A DNA stretch of 64,000 nucleotides from Desulfoscipio geothermicus (GCA_016841205.1 JAENZP010000002.1:124001-188000); one strand, 5' to 3'; shown: positions 20,711 to 31,511, counted from the stretch's first letter. Program-made: numbers and translations. The notes: generated by a model not told the origin, from the letters alone.

Positions 20711-20760
20711 GAAATAGCGTCCCTTAGTCCGCAAGCGCGATCTAGAACGCTATTTTTTCA
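20711..20760. terminator. Terminator-like hairpin
   Basis: AAATAGCGT ... ACGCTATTTTTT inverted arms followed by T-run. Confidence 0.4.
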
Positions 20761-20780
20761 ATTTATTTTAAGGTTCAGGT

Positions 20781-22382
20781 TTATTTGGTATTAATATAGA
20801 CCTTGTTATTTGTGTAGTTTACGTTGCAATTAAGTGCTTCAGCTACGAACCGGACCGGTACGAAAACGCGGCCGTCCTTTAGCACCAGGACTGTATCCAT
20901 CTTTGCTGACCGGCCATCTATAGTATAGCTGGTTTTACCCACAAACATGGAGATCACTTTATCACCCCGAGTGATGTGAATTACGTTGGGTTCGATCCAA
21001 CTTACTTCACCGTTCAATGCCTCGCCCACGAACCGGATGGGAACCATCAGACGGCCATTCTGTATAAATGGTTTCACATCGGTATCCACTGGAGTATTGT
21101 TAACAATAATGGCAGTTTGGCCCTCCGGTACAACCGCTGTTTTATTAGTACCCCCGTTTATTAGAGACATGTCCATGCTGTTTTGAGCTGTTAGAGTTGG
21201 TACGGCAAAGCTCAGAGTGTTATCCGCCTGTGCATTGAAGTTCCCTGTTAGTTCAAAGTCGAAATCGACTGACCCGTCCTTTTCCTTAGCTGCTCCGGAG
21301 ATTATTCGATTACCGCTAATGGTATCATCCTTACTAGTAAAATCATCACTGTACTTTCCATTAAAGCTAATACCATCCGGCACATTGAAATTCAACGCTA
21401 CACTGTCAATGCCGGTACAGTTATCCACCTGACCGGTTGAAACCGATTTAATATCTAATTGACCGGTAAAACCAGTAACCGGTTGCAACCCCAACCCAAG
21501 CGAAACATCGAACTTTCTTTGCCCGCCGGGGATAATGGAATATTGGTACTTAAACTGCTTAACTTGTATAAAAGCGCCCATAGCCCGAATCTGCTCTTTG
21601 GTCGGCCAGGTGCCGTTGTTTACGGCATCGTTTATCCCTTCAATTATCTCAGATTTTATCTGCTGGGGGTTATCATTATAGTTGGCCGCCAAATTTACAA
21701 GAATGTCGGCAAAGCGTACCTTTTCGTTTTTGACTTTCTCAAGTATTAAGTAAATTATCTCCTCAAAGCTTGTTTGATCCAATTCCAATATGACAGTGGC
21801 GCCCTCTAGTTTGAAATAATCCGCGGGTATAGCCTCTACGAAGAACCTAAGCAAAGCCTTGGTTTCCTCAGTTGTATTTTTTTGGGCACTAGAATAATTT
21901 AGTAAGCCCATCCAAAGGTCAGTTATCTCTGCGTCGTTAACGTACAAATACTCGGGATACTGGCTCAGGTCGCCAAGTTCATTGTCGGGAATAAGTTCAT
22001 CTAATGTTTCTAGAAAACTCTTGGTAAGAATGAGCTTATCCTGGGTCAAGTATACTTGTCCTTGGTAAATTTTATTGTTATAACCAAGCTTAACATCAAA
22101 GGCTGATTTTTTACCGGGTATGTCCAGTTGATAAGCGCAATTCAAGGAGGTTCCCGGAAGGATTTTTATTCCATCCAAGCTGGAGCCTTTAAACCGGTCA
22201 ACTTGGAAAGAAACGGTACCGGATGATTTGTTGTAGAAATTCTTGTTATAACCCAGATTCAAGTTATCAATGCTTTTTAATGTTAAATCCTTAGGTGACA
22301 TGGTGGCAGCCAGTGTGATAAAGCTAAAACAAAAACACATCATGATGGCCAAGACAAAAATTACTAATGTTTTTCTTCTCAT
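20781..22382 (-). CDS. Copper amine oxidase N-terminal domain-containing secreted protein
   Basis: Signal peptide; two C-terminal repeats NGRLMVPIRFVGEALNGEVSW and DGRVFVPVRFVAEALNCNVNY (PF07833-like). Confidence 0.85.
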   Translation of the reverse strand: MRRKTLVIFVLAIMMCFCFSFITLAATMSPKDLTLKSIDNLNLGYNKNFYNKSSGTVSFQVDRFKGSSLDGIKILPGTSLNCAYQLDIPGKKSAFDVKLGYNNKIYQGQVYLTQDKLILTKSFLETLDELIPDNELGDLSQYPEYLYVNDAEITDLWMGLLNYSSAQKNTTEETKALLRFFVEAIPADYFKLEGATVILELDQTSFEEIIYLILEKVKNEKVRFADILVNLAANYNDNPQQIKSEIIEGINDAVNNGTWPTKEQIRAMGAFIQVKQFKYQYSIIPGGQRKFDVSLGLGLQPVTGFTGQLDIKSVSTGQVDNCTGIDSVALNFNVPDGISFNGKYSDDFTSKDDTISGNRIISGAAKEKDGSVDFDFELTGNFNAQADNTLSFAVPTLTAQNSMDMSLINGGTNKTAVVPEGQTAIIVNNTPVDTDVKPFIQNGRLMVPIRFVGEALNGEVSWIEPNVIHITRGDKVISMFVGKTSYTIDGRSAKMDTVLVLKDGRVFVPVRFVAEALNCNVNYTNNKVYINTK

Positions 22383-22851
22383 TTTACCCTCCTTAATTAT
22401 GATTTCTTACCAATTAATTAACAATAACATTTTTTGCTGTGTTATTGCATACAAATTTTCCCTTTAAATCTATTTTTCTTCGTATTATTATGGGATATTT
22501 TTACAATCTCTCTACCTCAATACAGTGGTACGACCCCACTAATTTTTTACCACGGAACATACTCATTCAATTAGCATCAATAATTATGTACAAACGAATC
22601 AGTTACGGAGTAAAACTTAGCTAGACAAAGGAGATGCTTACGAGTAAAAAAGTTATTCTTCTTCTTTATAGTGAAAATTTTTATTTTCATTTCATTCACA
22701 TTGTCCCAGTATAAACCTTACACAGATTATACTATTTAATGCGTTCTAAATTTTAGGACCCTTGGCCGAATAAGTTAGTACCATCGTCCCCCCTTAAAAA
22801 ATATACCTACCCACGAATTAATTAGTAAAAGATAAAAAGGAGGTCAAATGT

Positions 22852-24261
22852 TTGAAGAGGATCCTGATTTTAATGATGACCGGGCTGTTGGTAATGGCTC
22901 TGTCGGCTGGTGCAGCTTGGGCTAAGCCAGACAATGCTAAAAAGGTAGAAGCTCAAACCAAAGTAAAAGAAATGCAGATGAACAAGACCCAGCACAAGGC
23001 CTTGGTGAACCAAGAAATTTCGGTTAAGGGCAATCCTTTTAAGGATACTTCAAATCACTGGGGCAACGCTTCAATACAACGGATGGCCAATATGGGGTTG
23101 TTCGCCGGTTATGAGGATGGCACTTTTAGGCCTAATAACAACATGAGCCAGGCGGAAATGATTGTTCTGCTGATGAGATTGGTAGACACCAACAGCAATG
23201 ATGGCGAAGTAGAAAATAGTGTAATCGATGCAACTTATGGTGAAAAACTTAAGAAAGTCCCTAGCTGGGCCAGAGATTCAGTTGAAAAAGCTGAAAGTTT
23301 AAAAATAATGAGCCTAAACCGGTTTCATTCTACACAGCAGGCTTCTCGGGCTCAAACATGTGTGGCGTTTGCGAAAGCGTTGGGTTTAGATTCGATTGAT
23401 AACGTTGAAGTAAATTTTGCTGATGAATTATTGACTGATAAAGAGGATCTTGGTTACATTCTGGCTATGTACCAGGCAGGTTATATCAAAGGTGCACCGG
23501 GTAATTACTTCTTGCCCCAAAATGGCATAACTAGGGCTGAAATGGCTGCCATCATGGAAAGAGTCCTGGCCGACCTTGAAGAAGATAATAACGAGGAAGA
23601 CAATGCTGATCTTACCAACCTGGAAATTGATCTGCTAGACGATTACAACGAAATTGAAGCTGTACCTGTAGATAACATTAATCTGGACGGCGACGAGGAT
23701 GAAGTTAACGTTGAGATAAAAATTAACCTGGCTGACTGCGAGGACGAGTGGACCGATTTAGGTAACAGTGCTATCAAAAACTGGTTGGAAGACCTGGTGG
23801 GAGATATCCAAGGTAAACTCTCCGAGGATACTATAGTTAGTGGCGAAATTATCAACACTGATAACGACGATGTGCTGGTAAGCTTTAGTAAGGACGGGAC
23901 AGATGACCTTTCAGTAAGTTATAGCGACATCGATGTTAACGACATAAACGATGTAGAAGATGATTTAAAAGGCGATGCATTTGATATAGTCGATACCCAA
24001 TTCGAAATTACTTCGGTTAATTACAATGAAGATGATGAGATCGCGGTCGATTTAGAGGCACAGGATAATATTTCCTCTCAATGGGATGACCTGAACAGTA
24101 GCGATGTTGAGGATGACGTGGAAATCATCTGTGAAGAAATTGCAGAGGCATTTCAAAATATTGACGCTGAGCCAGTAATGATTAACATTAATTTGTACGA
24201 TGAAAATTTAAATTTGCTTGATAGCTATGAATACGACGTAGAAAATGAATCACTAAATTAG
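22852..24261 (+). CDS. S-layer homology domain protein with acidic C-terminal region
   Basis: SLH motifs FKDTSNHWGNASIQRMANMGLFAGYEDGTFRPNNNMSQAEMIVLLMRL; TTG start after AAGGAGG. Confidence 0.88.
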   Translation: MKRILILMMTGLLVMALSAGAAWAKPDNAKKVEAQTKVKEMQMNKTQHKALVNQEISVKGNPFKDTSNHWGNASIQRMANMGLFAGYEDGTFRPNNNMSQAEMIVLLMRLVDTNSNDGEVENSVIDATYGEKLKKVPSWARDSVEKAESLKIMSLNRFHSTQQASRAQTCVAFAKALGLDSIDNVEVNFADELLTDKEDLGYILAMYQAGYIKGAPGNYFLPQNGITRAEMAAIMERVLADLEEDNNEEDNADLTNLEIDLLDDYNEIEAVPVDNINLDGDEDEVNVEIKINLADCEDEWTDLGNSAIKNWLEDLVGDIQGKLSEDTIVSGEIINTDNDDVLVSFSKDGTDDLSVSYSDIDVNDINDVEDDLKGDAFDIVDTQFEITSVNYNEDDEIAVDLEAQDNISSQWDDLNSSDVEDDVEIICEEIAEAFQNIDAEPVMININLYDENLNLLDSYEYDVENESLN

Positions 24262-24300
24262 ATTACAAAGAATTGAATTAGCTTTTCACCTAACCATGTA

Positions 24301-24340
24301 AGAAGAGAGTTGGGCGACTAATTGCCTGGCTCTCTTCTAT
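24301..24340 (+). terminator. Hairpin downstream of the SLH protein gene
   Basis: AGAAGAGAG ... CTCTCTTCT inverted arms. Confidence 0.45.
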
Positions 24341-24514
24341 AAGGTTGTGAACGTATAATAACTATACGAGTATAATACCATGCCCTGGGTATTTATACCA
24401 TTTACAGGCTAATTAGGGCCTCAATAATTGCAGATTTGTGAATCAATGGTCCACACCTGATTAGGACGATTGAAGGCCAAATTGAGAAAGCAAAGCAGTT
24501 TCAAAAATAAACAA

Positions 24515-25678
24515 TTAACTTTTTATAATAACTTTAGTCCCAATAGGCATCTGCTCATAAAGCCATTGGACATCTTTATTATTCATGCGAATACATCCTA
24601 GAGTTACATGTTTACCAATAGAAGAAGGATCATTAGTTCCATGGATACCATATATAATTCCATTTGTATTTGGAACATCTAGTCCTAACCATCTTGTACC
24701 AAGCGGATTTTGAGGAGTTCCCCCTGGAATACCCTTTGGTGAATACCATGGGTCCTTTACTTTATTAACTATTTTAAAAGTTCCGGCCGGAGTTAAGTTT
24801 ATATCTTTACCAGTTGCTACTTCGAAGGTACGAACTAATTTTTTATCATCGAAAATAGAAAGGATATTTTTAGACTTATTAATTTCAAGATAATAAGAAC
24901 CTTTTTTTTCAATTATATTTTCCTTAATTACATTCTGTTCGGTATAGAAAGGGTTGGGAATTTTAATTTCTATACCTATCCCTAAATTTGTTGGATTATC
25001 TATTTCGTTATATTTAATAATTAAATCTTGAAAGATAGAAGTTTGAAAGTATTTTAAAACTATTCCATATAGCGTTTCCCCATGCTGCACTGTATGCTTG
25101 ACAGTTGACCCGATTAATGGTAATGAGATTATCATCCCGGCTTTAATATCCGTGCTTGGATTATAAATTTCATTAACAGATTTGACGTAGTTAGTATACC
25201 ATTCACGGTTGAAATATTGCTGTGTAATGATGAATATCGTATCTCCTGGTTTGATTTTATAAATATCCAGTACTTTGGGATTTGAAATGATTATTAAACT
25301 CCCAGCTTTTAAGTCTACACTTGGGTTTTTAACGTTATTTTCCAATTGCAATTTTTGAATGAATTCAGTAGATTTATAGTACTTCTTTGCAACGCTAAAT
25401 AACGTATCTCCAGGCATTAACTGATGCATAATCTGTATATCCGGTTTATTTAAATCTTCATTGAAAGAAAAATTGATAAAATCATTATTTTTTAGCTTAT
25501 AACTGATTGGCTCTACTTTTATCGGCGCTGCATAAGCCTCTTGAGTAAATAAAATTAGCAAGCTAGCAATAAATAAAGTAAAAATAAGTATAAAAAAGCT
25601 TATCACTTTTTTATACCTTCGTTTTCTAAATTTTTCATATCGTGTTATATATAGATAATCATCTTGATGAATGTGCAT
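24515..25678 (-). CDS. LysM / L,D-transpeptidase (YkuD) protein
   Basis: LysM-like repeats (GDTLFSVAKKYY, GDTIFIITQQYF, GETLYGIVLKYF) plus YkuD HGTNDPSSIGKHVTLGCIRMNNKDVQWLY. Confidence 0.93.
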   Translation of the reverse strand: MHIHQDDYLYITRYEKFRKRRYKKVISFFILIFTLFIASLLILFTQEAYAAPIKVEPISYKLKNNDFINFSFNEDLNKPDIQIMHQLMPGDTLFSVAKKYYKSTEFIQKLQLENNVKNPSVDLKAGSLIIISNPKVLDIYKIKPGDTIFIITQQYFNREWYTNYVKSVNEIYNPSTDIKAGMIISLPLIGSTVKHTVQHGETLYGIVLKYFQTSIFQDLIIKYNEIDNPTNLGIGIEIKIPNPFYTEQNVIKENIIEKKGSYYLEINKSKNILSIFDDKKLVRTFEVATGKDINLTPAGTFKIVNKVKDPWYSPKGIPGGTPQNPLGTRWLGLDVPNTNGIIYGIHGTNDPSSIGKHVTLGCIRMNNKDVQWLYEQMPIGTKVIIKS

Positions 25679-25857
25679 TACTACTATCTCCCCGGTCTTA
25701 TAATTTTATTTAGATATAATTCGATAAAATTCCCCCCAAAACTTTTTTATAACAGAACACACCCCAAATTGGCCAAGAATGTTACTTTTTTATTATACGA
25801 ACCAACCTACCAAAATAACGGTATAAGAAAAGTAATAAAGAAGCCAGCAATAATAAT

Positions 25858-26200
25858 ATGCTCCCCTCAAAGTAGACAGTGAAAAAAATAAACTGTCATT
25901 TGAGAGGAGCATTTTTATGGGTCGACAGCCAAAGTTAACTAAAGAAATCAAGGTGGAAATCGTCCAACGATATTTACAAGGAGAGCGTCCAGGCCATTGA
26001 GTCGAATATATGGCTTCGAGTTTAGTTCCTTGAAAAATTAGGCTAAGAAATATCAGGAAAACTGAATTGCAGGGCTAACAAACCCGAGTAAAAATAAAAG
26101 TTGCACTCGAGAGTTAAAAAAGCAGGTTGTTGAGGCATATCTATCCGGAACAGGCTCCGAGTTAGATTTAGCTTTAAGATATGGCGTACCTTCTCGTCGA
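25858..26200 (+). pseudogene. IS3-family-like element remnant (orfA fragments and left terminal inverted repeat)
   Basis: GCTCCCCTCAAAGTAGACAGT / ACTGTCATTTGAGAGGAGC; MGRQPKLTKEIKVEIVQRYLQGERPGH* then RELKKQVVEAYLSGTGSELDLALRYGVPSRR in separate fragments. Confidence 0.7.
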
Positions 26201-26220
26201 AAGAACTACCCCCATAGTGT

Positions 26221-28809
26221 TTACGATGAGCCTTGTGAATCAACGCCTTTGCTTATTACTATTCCTTTAGTCCCGTTTACAATTAGCCTCTCCCCATCTT
26301 TAAAGGTATGAATGCCAATCTTAGTTCCAAGGACAGCAGGTATTCCGTACTCCCTTGCTACAATAGCAGCATGTGATAAAGGTCCGCCTGTGTCTGCCAC
26401 TACTGCTGCAGCCAGAGCAAATAATGGTGTCCAGCTCGGATCAGTATACGGACAAACAAGAATCTCACCTTTTCTCAACTCACCAAACTCCTTAGCACTT
26501 CTAATAATACGAGCTGGGCCCTCAGCCAATCCTGGACTCCCTGCCTGTCCCTTAAGGCCCTCTCCTGTATTTTTTGAAGCCGTTTGGATCAAGGTGTTTT
26601 TCCATAAGGTTTGATTTATGGAAAAATTCCGCCGTCGCTCCCTAACAAGCTCCCTAATCTTGATTTTATTGTCTAACTTAGCTAATGAAAATTCAGGTAT
26701 CTCTTCCTTGGTGAGAAAGACAATTTCATTAGGCTGGGTAAGTAACTCCGCTCGGGTTAAACGTTCTCCTAATTCTCGGGTAACCAATCTGCCTGCCACA
26801 AATAACCGTTCTAATTCAAATAAAGTATCTTCGCGCAAGATATGATTTTCCCGGCATTGGAGATAGCTCCATTGAAAGAGCTTTTGCCAATTACCTTTTA
26901 GCCTGGCTTGGAAACCTTCAACCCATTTTTGGTGTTCATTTTTTCGTTCTTTCTCTTTCGCTTCCCGCTCCCGTAAGTTTGTATCTTGCATAGCAGCCCT
27001 AATGGTAACTAGTAAACGTCCGGGATTTTCCTTCCATGATTCACTATTAAACGGTTGATATGTTTTTTCTGTTCGGTAACCGTGTTCCGCAAGAAATAGA
27101 TTCAACTGTTCAAAAAATTTTCTTCCTGCCGTAGATTTGTTTAGGAACTCGAAAATACCCTTCCAATCCTCCGGAGCGCTCTCAAGAATTAATGCTTTGA
27201 TCGGGGGGGATTGCTCTGCTAATAACGCTAAACGAGTTAAGGCTCTGTCAATGACAGCCGTGCGGTAATCCAATCCTGTAGTTATCAAATCAACCGCTAA
27301 TGGACTCTGATGCTTTTTGCCAAATAATTTAAGCACTATGGATAAACAAAACATCGGTAAGATATTCAAATCCATCACGTAGAAAAAACGTCGTTTAATC
27401 ACCCGCTCAGCCAGAGCGAAAATCTGCTCAAAATATTTGAGCAATTCTTTATCCGAAACTGTTCCCCAGTTAAGTGTTTCAAAATAAGCCACTTTAGATT
27501 GAACTTCTTGCCTAATTTTGTCCCATTCTAGAGAATAAGCTGAATAATTTCTATTTTGCTTGAGCATGTTCCGGAAACTATATACAAGCTTAAAAGTTAG
27601 CCTGATTTTAGGAGGAATAAGCCTTATCCTCCCGTCATGCTCCAGGCAAATGATCTCTTTTGCCGTGGGGCCTTTCAGACCCAAACTAATACCCCTGTTA
27701 AGCAAAGCTTGATAACTTATAGTCACAACGTTATAATCCAAAGCCGTAGGAGCTTCAGGATAATGTTCGATCAGATCATCAATAATGAACCTTTGCAACC
27801 GGGAGGCTTTACCCTGGATTAAGGATTCCTGGTTTTTTCCCATAGTTGTAATTGGACGGGCCTGAAGTAAATAAAATTTTCCTTTTGCCCAGGCCCATTC
27901 AATGTCCTGGGGAACGCCATAGTATTTTTCTGCCTGGGATACCAATTCTCCAAGCTTTTTTAGCTGAGTGTTAGATAATGAAAATGAGTTTCTTCTTGAT
28001 TTATTTACATTAACAAGTTTGGTATGTCCCTTATCCCCAGCTATTAGCTCCCGCTCTTTTGTGCCTTTTTCCTTGCTTAAAATTGAGAAATCATTTTTGC
28101 GAAGTACAAAAGAATCCGGTATAACGCTCCCGGCCACCACCACCTCCCCCAGACCATACGCGGAAGTGATTAATACCTGGCTGACATTTTCGTTTAAGGG
28201 ATTAACACTGAAAGCCACTCCCGCCACTTCGGCTGCGACCATCTTTTGCACAACCACGGAAAGATAAACTTCTTCGTGGGAATATCCCTGTTGATTCCGG
28301 TAACTCATGGCCCGAGCCGTCCATAAAGAAGCCCAGCATTTACGGACGTGGAAAAGAACATCATCTACTCCCCTAATATGCAAATAGGTTTCTTGTTGCC
28401 CAGCAAAGCTGGCATTCGGCAGATCTTCGGCCGTAGCGGATGAGCGTACCGCAACTGCAGGCTGGGTAGAATGCTCTGAATCACCCAGTTGCAAATAAGC
28501 AGATCGGATTTCCTCAGCGATCTGAAGCGGTATCGTCTGTGTTTCAATGCGTGCCCTAATTTCAGCTGATTTCATCTCAATATCCAGTGTCTGCTCCCAT
28601 TTAATCGTCGAGATAATTCGATTAATCTCGCTCTGTAAGTCACCCTCCGTTAATAAACGCTGATAAGCTTTAATACTGATACAAAATCCAGACGGCACCT
28701 GAAAGCCCGCTTTGATAAGTTCTCCTAAATTTGCACCCTTACCACCCACTTGATTCAAATTTTCCTTGCCAATTTTATCAAAAGGTAAAATATAAATTGA
28801 ATCAAACAC
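26221..28809 (-). CDS. PEP/pyruvate-binding, PEP-utilizing enzyme (PEP synthase / Rph-like)
   Basis: VGGKGANLGELIKAG, AVRSSATAEDLPNASFAGQQETYLHIRG; TGGPLSHAAIVAREYGIPAVLGT catalytic His domain. Confidence 0.85.
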   Translation of the reverse strand: MFDSIYILPFDKIGKENLNQVGGKGANLGELIKAGFQVPSGFCISIKAYQRLLTEGDLQSEINRIISTIKWEQTLDIEMKSAEIRARIETQTIPLQIAEEIRSAYLQLGDSEHSTQPAVAVRSSATAEDLPNASFAGQQETYLHIRGVDDVLFHVRKCWASLWTARAMSYRNQQGYSHEEVYLSVVVQKMVAAEVAGVAFSVNPLNENVSQVLITSAYGLGEVVVAGSVIPDSFVLRKNDFSILSKEKGTKERELIAGDKGHTKLVNVNKSRRNSFSLSNTQLKKLGELVSQAEKYYGVPQDIEWAWAKGKFYLLQARPITTMGKNQESLIQGKASRLQRFIIDDLIEHYPEAPTALDYNVVTISYQALLNRGISLGLKGPTAKEIICLEHDGRIRLIPPKIRLTFKLVYSFRNMLKQNRNYSAYSLEWDKIRQEVQSKVAYFETLNWGTVSDKELLKYFEQIFALAERVIKRRFFYVMDLNILPMFCLSIVLKLFGKKHQSPLAVDLITTGLDYRTAVIDRALTRLALLAEQSPPIKALILESAPEDWKGIFEFLNKSTAGRKFFEQLNLFLAEHGYRTEKTYQPFNSESWKENPGRLLVTIRAAMQDTNLREREAKEKERKNEHQKWVEGFQARLKGNWQKLFQWSYLQCRENHILREDTLFELERLFVAGRLVTRELGERLTRAELLTQPNEIVFLTKEEIPEFSLAKLDNKIKIRELVRERRRNFSINQTLWKNTLIQTASKNTGEGLKGQAGSPGLAEGPARIIRSAKEFGELRKGEILVCPYTDPSWTPLFALAAAVVADTGGPLSHAAIVAREYGIPAVLGTKIGIHTFKDGERLIVNGTKGIVISKGVDSQGSS

Positions 28810-28848
28810 AAAAATCCTCCTCCCTCATTCCACAGCCATAAACCTGAT

Positions 28849-30237
28849 TCAATGAACGTGTTCTTGTTTCATTCCCCCTTTGAACATGAATCCGATAATT
28901 AAAGCCACCCCGGCTCCGACCATTAGCAATAAATAAACGGCTGTAAAAACAGGCTGTCCAAGGAAGGTTCCATACCCATACACAGCTTTTGGCGTAACAA
29001 CATTCGTAAATACAGGCACCCCAATTGCACCGCCAATGTTTCTTCCCAGTTGCACAAGCCCTCCAGCCACTGCTCGTTGATTTTTTGAAACGGCATTTTG
29101 AGAAATTAATAATAATATCGGGAAAATCCCCCCTAAACCTAATCCGGTAATGAAGATTATGACGATAAGTAGGCTATAAGAAAGAAGGATTTGACTGGCT
29201 GCCCATAATAGAGCAAAACCGCAGAGTGTTACTGTCCACCCGTATATCATCAAGTGAGCATAGTCGAATTTTTTACTTAACGAGCTTACAAGAATCCCGC
29301 CGCTCCCCAGGCCCAAAGTCAGCGAGATTAGCAATTTTCCACCTTGCCAGGCGCTTTGACCAAAAATAAACTGCCCATAGAGCGGTAAGATCATAATGAT
29401 TCCGTACATCAAAGCCCCAAACAGCAAAGTGATAAGCAACACCGGTTTAATGTTGACTGCCCGAAGCAAACGGGCCGAAATAACCGGATCAGGATGCCTC
29501 TTTTCCTGCCAAAGCAAAATTACAAAGACAACGACACTGTTCAAAATGAATAAGGCTGATTGCCAGGACAATAAGGCATACTTTCCAATCTCTTGACTAC
29601 CCAGAATGATTAATACCGTTAAAGCACCTAATAAGAGTGCCCCCGATACATCCATACTTCGCCAATTCAATCCAGAGCTATTTTCAGTGTTATCTAAACC
29701 TAGAGCAATCATTATTAGGGCCAATAGGCCAATAGGCAAATTCGCATAAAATGCCCACTGCCACCCCCAATAATCGGCAATTACACCACCCACTAACGGT
29801 CCGGTAACATTGGCTAATACTTGCGCAGCAGCTAAAATTCCCAGCCACTTACCCCTCTCTTCATTGGAGAATAAGTCACTTATTAAAGCCAGTGCTGCAG
29901 GAGCTACTGCTCCTGCCCCTAATCCCTGTAGAATACGACTGGCTATCAAGTAGCCCATTGAATGGACACTCCCACTAAGAGCTGAACCTATTAAAAACAA
30001 AGTTAAACCGTACAAATAAAGAGGCCTACGTCCGTATAAATCCGCCAATTTTGAAAATAGAGGGATTGATATTGATGAGGCGATCATATAACTACTGAAA
30101 ACCCATCCATATAAATCCACATCTCCAAGATCCCTAGTTGCGATAGGTAGTACTGTAGCTACGATCGTTTGCATAAGCACTGAAGACATCATCCCGAGCA
30201 TAATGCCGCTGAAGGCGAATACTTTTTGATGTTTCAT
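28849..30237 (-). CDS. MFS drug-efflux transporter (EmrB/QacA-like)
   Basis: Polytopic, 462 aa; FSKLADLYGRRPLYLYGLTLFLIGSALSG and LQGLGAGAVAPAALALISDLF motifs. Confidence 0.9.
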   Translation of the reverse strand: MKHQKVFAFSGIMLGMMSSVLMQTIVATVLPIATRDLGDVDLYGWVFSSYMIASSISIPLFSKLADLYGRRPLYLYGLTLFLIGSALSGSVHSMGYLIASRILQGLGAGAVAPAALALISDLFSNEERGKWLGILAAAQVLANVTGPLVGGVIADYWGWQWAFYANLPIGLLALIMIALGLDNTENSSGLNWRSMDVSGALLLGALTVLIILGSQEIGKYALLSWQSALFILNSVVVFVILLWQEKRHPDPVISARLLRAVNIKPVLLITLLFGALMYGIIMILPLYGQFIFGQSAWQGGKLLISLTLGLGSGGILVSSLSKKFDYAHLMIYGWTVTLCGFALLWAASQILLSYSLLIVIIFITGLGLGGIFPILLLISQNAVSKNQRAVAGGLVQLGRNIGGAIGVPVFTNVVTPKAVYGYGTFLGQPVFTAVYLLLMVGAGVALIIGFMFKGGMKQEHVH

Positions 30238-30307
30238 CCCTATACCAACTTCTTTCTATTTTCTCTTATTTCTTTGTGTACTTGGCAGAGAGAATTATAT
30301 CTAAAAT

Positions 30308-30345
30308 ATAATGACCATGGTACATTATTATACCATGGTCATTAT
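30308..30345. promoter_or_regulatory. Perfect 15-bp inverted repeat, candidate TetR operator pair
   Basis: ATAATGACCATGGTA - cattatta - TACCATGGTCATTAT; each arm contains its own ACCATGGT palindrome; lies upstream of the MFS start. Confidence 0.8.
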
Positions 30346-30396
30346 ATCAGATCGTATTTTTTTACTCAATATTTTTTTAACGTTTGGCAAAGCATT

Positions 30397-31008
30397 TTAC
30401 TGGATGGAAACTCCGGCAAAAATAAGCTCTAAACGGTCTGCCAGTTCCTTACCTAGTGGTTGTCTCGTTTCATTTTCCAGCCATTGAAACAAAGTATAAA
30501 AGTAAGAGCTCACAAATAAGTCAGCTGCTTGCTCCGGTAGAAAATCTGGTCGAAACTCACCTTGCTGCTGCCCTTCTGCTAAAATCGATATAAATGAATC
30601 CCTTAAAATACACTGGCTTTCCTTTTCCTTGTTCATGCTTATCGATTGTTTATTAAACATTTCTCTGGTAATTAAAGCGGTAATTTCTTTATTGCGCTCA
30701 TTTTCTTCGCTTAAAATATGAAAGATACGCAATATTTTTTCTTTATTACTTTGAAGATTTGACACTTCCCTAGAAAGCATCTCCTGAAGCATTTCGACCC
30801 GCTGTTCACCCAAAAAACAAAGAACAGCTTCTTTAGTGGGAAAATGATTAAAAAAAGTCCCTTTAGCAACATCCGCCCTAGCAGTGATTTGTTCTATCGT
30901 AGTTTTTTCATAACCTTGTGCTAAAAATAGATCAACTGCCACTTTAAAAATTTTTGCTTTTGTTTCAGCCCTTCTACGGTCAAACCGAGTTTCTTTTTCT
31001 TTAGTCAT
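30397..31008 (-). CDS. TetR/AcrR family regulator
   Basis: FKVAVDLFLAQGYEKTTIEQITARADVAKGTFFNHFPTKEAVL. Confidence 0.93.
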   Translation of the reverse strand: MTKEKETRFDRRRAETKAKIFKVAVDLFLAQGYEKTTIEQITARADVAKGTFFNHFPTKEAVLCFLGEQRVEMLQEMLSREVSNLQSNKEKILRIFHILSEENERNKEITALITREMFNKQSISMNKEKESQCILRDSFISILAEGQQQGEFRPDFLPEQAADLFVSSYFYTLFQWLENETRQPLGKELADRLELIFAGVSIQ

Positions 31009-31511
31009 ACTGTCCCTTCCTCGTAAAAAATGGCCAAATACATTTCTAAACTCCGGTCATTATAACAAATATATACTTAGAAGACAATTTGCGTCCGTTT
31101 ATACGCCTTGTCACTAAGCTTCTTCCCTCATCAACACGACTGTCTGTCGACGTGTATCTTCAGCTAAAGTAATATAAAATTTATCACATAAATACAGGCC
31201 CAATTAATATATATAACTGTTGCCTCCGTAAAGCTAGCTCCAAAATGCAATTATATGTTTTGAATATAATTCTTCTAGAAATAAATAGATAACTTTGTGT
31301 CGGTTCATTGTCAATATTTCATCAATAATAATTCTATACAATTGTACTTAATATGTGTGCACTATGAAGAGTGATTGGTAAATTTAAAGAAACCGCCTTC
31401 GGCGAGTTATTAAAATAGTATAAAATAAAAGGGGGAGGGAGGTATATATAAAATCAGAACAAAGTTCTCTAATTTTTTCTAAACTTTAACTAATAGAGGG
31501 GGGTTATTTTA

